Assembly: GCF_001570625.1 (NCBI RefSeq)
Contig: NZ_BBQT01000001.1
Span: 301,999 to 365,998 of the forward strand
Length of the DNA: 64,000 nucleotides
Direction: 5' to 3'
DNA from: Syntrophomonas wolfei subsp. methylbutyratica
GTDB taxonomy: Bacteria; Bacillota; Syntrophomonadia; Syntrophomonadales; Syntrophomonadaceae
Program-made: the position numbers and the translations under genes
Part shown: positions 60,118 through 64,000 of the stretch, in pieces
How positions within the stretch are numbered: the first letter of the stretch is position 1
How the letters are laid out: every line of letters starts with the position of its first letter
Notes under the pieces: generated by a model
What the model saw: only the letters and a program-made list of their open reading frames with translations
Database searches by the model: none
What the model was told of the DNA's origin: nothing

Positions 60118-60567
60118 CTATATCATCAAATCCACCAGCATACCTCTTATCTTATCCAGGGTATTAAGAATCTCCACCGCTTCCCTCTTCTTACCGATAA
60201 AGTCATTAATGAGTTGTTCTGCTTCCTGATCAACGATAGAAATAGTAGTTAGCATGGTTCGACCCCGGCGGTTACGCCCGCGTTCCTTTTTGAGCAAATA
60301 GGCTTTGGCGGTGGCTTCCTGCAAAAAATTTCTTATCAGTTTTCTATATAACATGAGATCGTTGAGATTTAATTTATGCTTCAGCTGATCCTCCAGCTTA
60401 TCCAGCTTCTTGAGAATCTCCTGCATCCGCAATTGGCTTTCAACTTCCCTCTTTTGACTAAGCTCCTGCTCGAAACTGCTGGCGTTTCCTCGTTTTATTT
60501 CTCGGGCATCGGCTTTCCCCAATAGAGAAAAACCTCTTAATTCTTTTTTCCCCTGCTCGATTTTCAT
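60118..60567 (-). CDS. yaaR: YaaR family protein (DUF327)
   Basis: 149 aa, helical. KELRGFSLLGKADAREIKRG, FEQELSQKREVESQLRMQEI, LKKLDKLEDQLKHKLNLNDL, YRKLIRNFLQEATAKAYLLK, RTMLTTISIVDQEAEQLIND, KREAVEILNTLDKIRGMLVD. The family is uncharacterised. ATG at 60567 has AAGGAG 8 nt upstream. Its place between holB and tmk matches Bacillus. Confidence 0.92.
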   Translation of the reverse strand: MKIEQGKKELRGFSLLGKADAREIKRGNASSFEQELSQKREVESQLRMQEILKKLDKLEDQLKHKLNLNDLMLYRKLIRNFLQEATAKAYLLKKERGRNRRGRTMLTTISIVDQEAEQLINDFIGKKREAVEILNTLDKIRGMLVDLMI

Positions 60568-60585
60568 TAGCCCTACTCCTTTACA

Positions 60586-60680
60586 CTGAGTCAAGGGGAC
60601 GGCGACTTTGACTCAGCAGCCCGCCACAGGGACGGTTACCCCCTTCATTCCCCGATGACTGACTAGCATTCCGCCCTCCG
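60586..60680. repeat. Family C hairpin plus remnants upstream of yaaR
   Basis: CTGAGTCAAGGGGACGGCGA with CTTTGACTCAG (60586-60615) is a REP-like hairpin 19 nt upstream of the yaaR start; a second GGGACGGTTACCCCC remnant follows. Same core, different arms from other copies. Confidence 0.65.
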
Positions 60681-60688
60681 TCTTCCGA

Positions 60689-61321
60689 CTAAGGCCAGCT
60701 CTTTGCGGGCCAAATATCTTCTATGTACTTAATAGCTTCCTGCAGAACCTCTTTAAAATCCTTCCCCGCATCCAGGAGCTTGATACGCTCCGGTTCTTCC
60801 CGGGCTATTTTTAAATATCCCTCGCGCACCCGGCTTTGGAACTCTATCCCTTCTTTCTCCAAACGGTCCGGAATATCCTTTTTCTTTCTCCTTTGCGCCT
60901 CAGCCGGGTCAATATCCAGCAACAAGGTTAGCCGGGGCTTTAAACCACTGGTACCGAGCTGGTTTAAAGTCGTTAGAAATCCCAGGTCCAAACCTCTTCC
61001 ATATCCCTGATAGGCAATAGTTGAATCCAGGTAGCGATCAGCCAGAACAATTTTTCCCCGCAAGAGGGCGGGGAGAATAAGCTCTTCCACCAGTTGACTG
61101 CGGGCTGCCGCATAAAGAAAAGCTTCCGTCCTGGCTGTTATTTCCCGGTTTTCTTCATTCAAAAGGATTTCCCTGATTTTTTCCGAAATTAGCGTTCCCC
61201 CCGGCTCTCGTATACTTAGAACGGGGAATTCGCTAAAATACTGCAGCAGTCCTTGCTTAACACTGGTCTTGCCGCAACCATCAATGCCTTCCAGGCTGAT
61301 AAAGAGTCCCTTGTTCTCCAT
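60689..61321 (-). CDS. tmk: Thymidylate kinase
   Basis: 210 aa. P-loop LEGIDGCGKTSVKQGLLQYF, DR motif VLADRYLDSTIAYQGYGRGL, LLLDIDPAEAQRRKKKDIPD, and a C-terminal FKEVLQEAIKYIEDI. It makes dTDP for DNA synthesis. The ATG at 61321 was chosen because it begins the conserved N-terminus; the AGAGGA site is close to it. Confidence 0.96.
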   Translation of the reverse strand: MENKGLFISLEGIDGCGKTSVKQGLLQYFSEFPVLSIREPGGTLISEKIREILLNEENREITARTEAFLYAAARSQLVEELILPALLRGKIVLADRYLDSTIAYQGYGRGLDLGFLTTLNQLGTSGLKPRLTLLLDIDPAEAQRRKKKDIPDRLEKEGIEFQSRVREGYLKIAREEPERIKLLDAGKDFKEVLQEAIKYIEDIWPAKSWP

Positions 61322-61394
61322 TCCTCTTTGCTCCGTTTCTCTTTCTACTTTAGCTCTTCGGTATATCATAGGGACGGTTCTTCTGATATATAAT

Positions 61395-61560
61395 AAGGAT
61401 TGGTAAGAAAAGTGAAGAGTGAGGGGTTATTGGTCGTTGGTCGTCAGATATCAGAAGGGGGAGGGGGTTATTTCCTGCCCCTTCTTAATTATATAACAAA
61501 TAACAAGTGCCTACTAACTCACTTTTCATCCGAGATTATGTCCTCAAGACATAGGGATTA
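61395..61560. repeat. Family B mosaic repeat with family C fragment
   Basis: GTAAGAAAAGTGAAGAGTGA, GTCGTTGGTCGTCAGATATC, AGAAGGGGGAGGGGGTTATT and CTACTAACTCACTTTTCATC recur; CATAGGGACGGTTCTTCTGA (61367-61386) is a family C core. It separates tmk from the decarboxylase gene. Confidence 0.6.
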
Positions 61561-61594
61561 TCCACTTAAGAGCCTGGCAATAAAATCCCTGGCT

Positions 61595-63037
61595 CTACTC
61601 TATTATTTTAACATAATTCAAGGCCGGGTCCTGCGGACCTTGTAGCCCTAGTCCAGATTTTTTCAAATAGCGCAAGTAGTCGAGCATAGTATCATCTATC
61701 AACTCTCCGGGCAATAAACAGGGAACCCCCGGTGGATAAGCCGCAATTATCTCTCCCGCGATAGCTCCCCGGCATTCCTCCAGTGGCAGGGATTTTTTTG
61801 CCGCCAGATAAGCCTCCCGGGGAGCCAGGATTAAGCAGGGCAGGGGGGGGACTTCCCCTTCTGCTAAAGTTACGGGAGCTCTCGCCCGGTAGTCCCGGGC
61901 CAGTTCTTCCAATGCCCGGTACAATCTTTCCCAGTCATCGCCTTCGTGAAAAATAGACATCATGGCCAGAATGATTCCCGGAGCAGCAAGCTCCACCTGA
62001 ATCCGGTACTTCTGCCGCAGTACTTTGGCTACAGCCAGGCCATCGATAGTTAACTCCTGTGTAGAAATCAATAGCTTGAGGGGATCTACTCCCGAAACCC
62101 CCGGCAGGGCTTTTAATTCTTCTTCCTCAAAACAATGTATACCTTTAATCTGATTTATCCTGCTTTTGTAGTTTTGCGAAAGGCAAGCGGCCCGCTCCAG
62201 CAAAGAAAAGCCCTTCTCCACCATAAGCTGCCGGGCCAGGTCTATGGAGGCCAGGATAGGATAAGAGGGACTGGTGGTAGTCAAAAGACTCCAGGCCGCC
62301 AACACCTGCTCCCATTCGGTAAATTCTGCTGATAGATGAAGGCAGGCTCCCTGATTTAATACCGGTAAAGTCTTGTGCAAACCATTAACCACTGCATCAG
62401 CACCACATTGCAAGGCTGGACGGGGATAAGCAGGGTGAAAAGGAAAATGCCCCCCATGGGCTTCATCCACCAGCAGCAGCTTATTATTTTCCCTTAATAG
62501 TAAAGATATCTTTTCCAGCTCAGAGCTTGTCCCATAATAGCTGGGACTACAAAGAAAAACCCCTTTAACCTCGGGATTTTGCTTTAGGAGATGAGAGATA
62601 TCTTCACTGCGGTTAGCCAGAACTACTCCCAATCCAGGAGCAAGGCAGCCAGGCAGGTAGACAGGCAAGGCCCCCGACAGCACCATTCCTCCATAAAAAG
62701 AGCGATGGGCATTGCGCGGTACTATTACTTTTGTACCCTCGGGTAAGAGACTTAAAAACAAAGCGTGTATCCCTGAAGTTGCCCCATTGAGCAGAAAAAG
62801 GCTTTGTCCGGCACCAAAGGCATCCGCCAGGAGCAAGCGGGCGCTTTTTATAGCCTGCAGGGGCAAATGCAGGTCATCCAAACCCGGCACCTCGCTGAGG
62901 TCCATTGCTGCCACCGCTCTTAGCTCTTCAACTTTGAAGCCTTTCCCCCCACTATGCCCGGGCATGTGCAGGCGCAGATTGTTTTCTGCCATATAGCTTT
63001 TTAACGCCGAATATATAGGAGTTGCCTTATGCTGCAA
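61595..63037 (-). CDS. Orn/Lys/Arg decarboxylase family protein
   Basis: 480 aa PLP-dependent fold-type I enzyme, short form. LHMPGHSGGKGF, FLLNGATSGIHALFLSLLPE, VIVPRNAHRSFYGGMVLSGA, LLLVDEAHGGHFPFHPAYPR, VVNGLHKTLPVLNQGACLHL (PLP-binding Lys in HKT). B. subtilis yaaO is the counterpart, at the same place before tmk. The substrate among Lys, Arg or Orn is not clear. TTG start, 9 nt after GGAGG. Confidence 0.93.
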   Translation of the reverse strand: MQHKATPIYSALKSYMAENNLRLHMPGHSGGKGFKVEELRAVAAMDLSEVPGLDDLHLPLQAIKSARLLLADAFGAGQSLFLLNGATSGIHALFLSLLPEGTKVIVPRNAHRSFYGGMVLSGALPVYLPGCLAPGLGVVLANRSEDISHLLKQNPEVKGVFLCSPSYYGTSSELEKISLLLRENNKLLLVDEAHGGHFPFHPAYPRPALQCGADAVVNGLHKTLPVLNQGACLHLSAEFTEWEQVLAAWSLLTTTSPSYPILASIDLARQLMVEKGFSLLERAACLSQNYKSRINQIKGIHCFEEEELKALPGVSGVDPLKLLISTQELTIDGLAVAKVLRQKYRIQVELAAPGIILAMMSIFHEGDDWERLYRALEELARDYRARAPVTLAEGEVPPLPCLILAPREAYLAAKKSLPLEECRGAIAGEIIAAYPPGVPCLLPGELIDDTMLDYLRYLKKSGLGLQGPQDPALNYVKIIE

Positions 63038-63153
63038 GATTCCAAACCTCCTGAGTTAGTCCGCAGATTTACTTTTTCTTTTTTATCATCCCCGGATTCA
63101 CTCCCTAATTCTACCCCAAAGGCCAGAATACACCAAACAACTATTATTACTGC

Positions 63154-63375
63154 CTATCCAAAAAGGGCTTTTATCCTGCTCAAAATTTCATGATAATCGG
63201 CAGATCCAGCCGTAAGCTTAACAATGGCTTCTTCGCATTTTTGGCAGAGAAAATTACGCTTTATTTTCATTCCTCCGCAGATTCCTTCGGCAGGTACCTC
63301 ATTACAGATACAGCAACGAGGAAGAAGAATCCCCTTTTTTTCTTCCAATGGGGCAAAAGCATTTTGGGTTAGCAT
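63154..63375 (-). CDS. csfB: Anti-sigma factor CsfB (Gin)
   Basis: 73 aa zinc-binding protein. ILLPRCCICNEVPAEGICGG and NFLCQKCEEAIVKL give the paired Cys layout of the Gin family, which blocks sigma G (and sigma E) at the wrong time or place in sporulation. GAAGGCGG precedes the ATG. First gene after the rRNA operon, as in Bacillus. Confidence 0.9.
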   Translation of the reverse strand: MLTQNAFAPLEEKKGILLPRCCICNEVPAEGICGGMKIKRNFLCQKCEEAIVKLTAGSADYHEILSRIKALFG

Positions 63376-63514
63376 AAAATACCGCCTTCTCTTTAAATTC
63401 TATTATAAAGTATGAAAACCTCAGCCAAAGTGTTAACACCAAGGGAACCAGAAAAAGTGAGGAGTTAAGGTTTTTCCCTCAGAAGCCCGCAAGATTGACT
63501 GGCGACTATGGGAA

Positions 63515-63749
63515 CGGGTTTGTTGCATAAGGTTTGTATAAATATTCAAGCGAGCGTTGGCGAAGCATGGATGCAACACCCGGCGAAGGCGAGCAGGCCA
63601 AAGGGGGCGAGCGACAGGAAGGTCGCGAGAGCGCCATCTCCCATGGACGGGAGATTGGCGCTGTACCCCTTGAGCCGCGAGACAAGCCGCTGGTGTTGCC
63701 CATGCGTAGACTGCGAGCGGTATATTTATGCAAACCGTAGTAGAATCAA
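63515..63749. repeat. Family A MITE-like repeat beside the rRNA operon
   Basis: TTTGTTGCATAAGGTTTGTA at one end, TTTATGCAAACCGTAGTAGAATCAA at the other in pieces; TTGGCGAAGCATGGATGCAA, CCCGGCGAAGGCGAGCAGGC and GGGAGATTGGCGCTGTACCC in the body. The left terminus is eroded. It ends 23 bp from the 5S gene. Confidence 0.7.
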
Positions 63750-63771
63750 TTACAGCCCCAGAAAATAATAA

Positions 63772-63887
63772 TTCCTGGCAACGTCCTACTCTTCCACGGA
63801 TATCCGCAGTACCATCGGCGCTGGAGAGCTTAACTGCCGTGTTCGGGATGGGAACGGGTGTGGCCTCTCCGCCATTGTCACCAGGAA
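63772..63887 (-). rRNA. rrf: 5S ribosomal RNA
   Basis: The minus strand runs TTTCCTGGTGACAATGGCGG, then the conserved CCCGTTCCCATCCCGAACAC loop and GTTAAGCTCTCCAGCGCCGA, ending GACGTTGCCAGGAA. The 5' and 3' ends pair (CCTGG/CCAGG). About 116 nt; last gene of the rRNA operon. Confidence 0.95.
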
Positions 63888-63941
63888 ATTTTATTGCTTT
63901 ATCAAATTCTTTGGAAACTGCAGGGGAAAGAAAGTTCTTAA

Positions 63942-64000
63942 GGTCAAGACCTCGATCTATTAGTACCGGTCAGCTTAATGCATCACTACACTTACACACC
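63942..64000 (-). rRNA. rrl: 23S ribosomal RNA, 3' end only
   Basis: Minus strand GTGTAGTGATGCATTAAGCT then GACCGGTACTAATAGATCGA and GGTCTTGACC are the universal 3' terminal helix of 23S rRNA. The gene continues off the right edge. 23S, then 5S, is the usual order. Confidence 0.93.

Noticed and set aside
63506..63768. Open frames of 68-86 codons next to the 5S gene
   Set aside because: They are translations of a family A repeat; similar peptides arise at other repeat copies.
1..64000. tRNA genes in the gaps
   Set aside because: The intergenic stretches, including the one upstream of spoIIE where Bacillus has tRNAs, show no cloverleaf or GGTTCGAATCC-type T-loop.

Overview
The window comes from a spore-forming, low- to mid-GC Firmicute of the class Clostridia. 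Three things say so: a dense set of sporulation genes (spoIIE, spoIIR, spoVB, spoVT, yabP, yabQ, fin, csfB/gin, ger receptors), strong Shine-Dalgarno sites with many TTG and GTG starts, and a gene order that follows the origin-proximal arm of Bacillus subtilis almost gene for gene. Read right to left on the minus strand it runs rrn(23S-5S), csfB, Orn/Lys/Arg decarboxylase, tmk, yaaR, holB, ricT, yabA, yabB, rsmI, (abrB), metG, tatD, yabE, rsmA, veg, ispE, glmU, prs, ctc/rplY, pth, fin, mfd, (ger), spoVT, spoVB, mazG, yabO, yabP, yabQ, divIC, S1 protein, spoIIE, tilS, ftsH, folP, folB, folK. A Syntrophomonas-like organism would fit the gene content and the formate/nitrite-type channel, but that name is an inference.

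Region 1-13.6 kb holds folate genes, an HD protein, ftsH, tilS, spoIIE, an FNT channel, a Ppx/GppA protein, an S1 protein, divIC, yabQ and yabP. Region 14.0-16.9 kb is an accessory island between yabP and yabO, which are neighbours in Bacillus. It is bounded by 20-bp near-perfect inverted repeats and carries an AlbA_2/Schlafen-type protein with a TPR tail, a PAS stub and a surface-protein remnant. Region 16.9-20.8 kb has yabO, hup, mazG, spoVB and spoVT. Region 21.1-28.3 kb is a plus-strand germinant-receptor cluster with the unusual order B-A-C-D-C-D-B. Region 28.3-39.4 kb returns to the minus strand: mfd, fin, pth, rplY, prs, glmU, a nucleotidyltransferase, a GntR regulator, ispE and spoIIR. 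Region 39.9-46 kb is lineage-specific: an RHH protein, a patatin, two glycosyltransferases, two spore-coat-like proteins and a zinc-ribbon protein; one coiled-coil gene there is framed by 38-bp inverted repeats. Region 46.2-64 kb holds veg, an XRE regulator, a degenerate-receiver GGDEF protein, YkuK-like, rsmA, a YhcN-like lipoprotein, yabE, tatD, metG, abrB, rsmI, the yabB-yabA-ricT-holB-yaaR-tmk block, a decarboxylase, csfB, 5S rRNA and the 3' end of 23S rRNA.

The gaps are filled with several short repeat families. Family A is a MITE-like element of about 110-330 bp with termini resembling TTGAYTCYACTGCAAAAA. Family B is a mosaic of short tandem-looking phrases around CTAACCCCCCATGGCC. Family C consists of REP-like hairpins built on GGGGACGGTYCTTTTG. 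Some of these lie inside leaders or have become part of coding sequence.

Functionally the window combines housekeeping (folate, tRNA lysidine, rRNA methylation, nucleotide and cell-wall precursors, replication control) with sporulation and germination: forespore sigma-factor control (SpoIIE, Fin, CsfB), mother-cell activation (SpoIIR), coat and cortex proteins, and germinant sensing.
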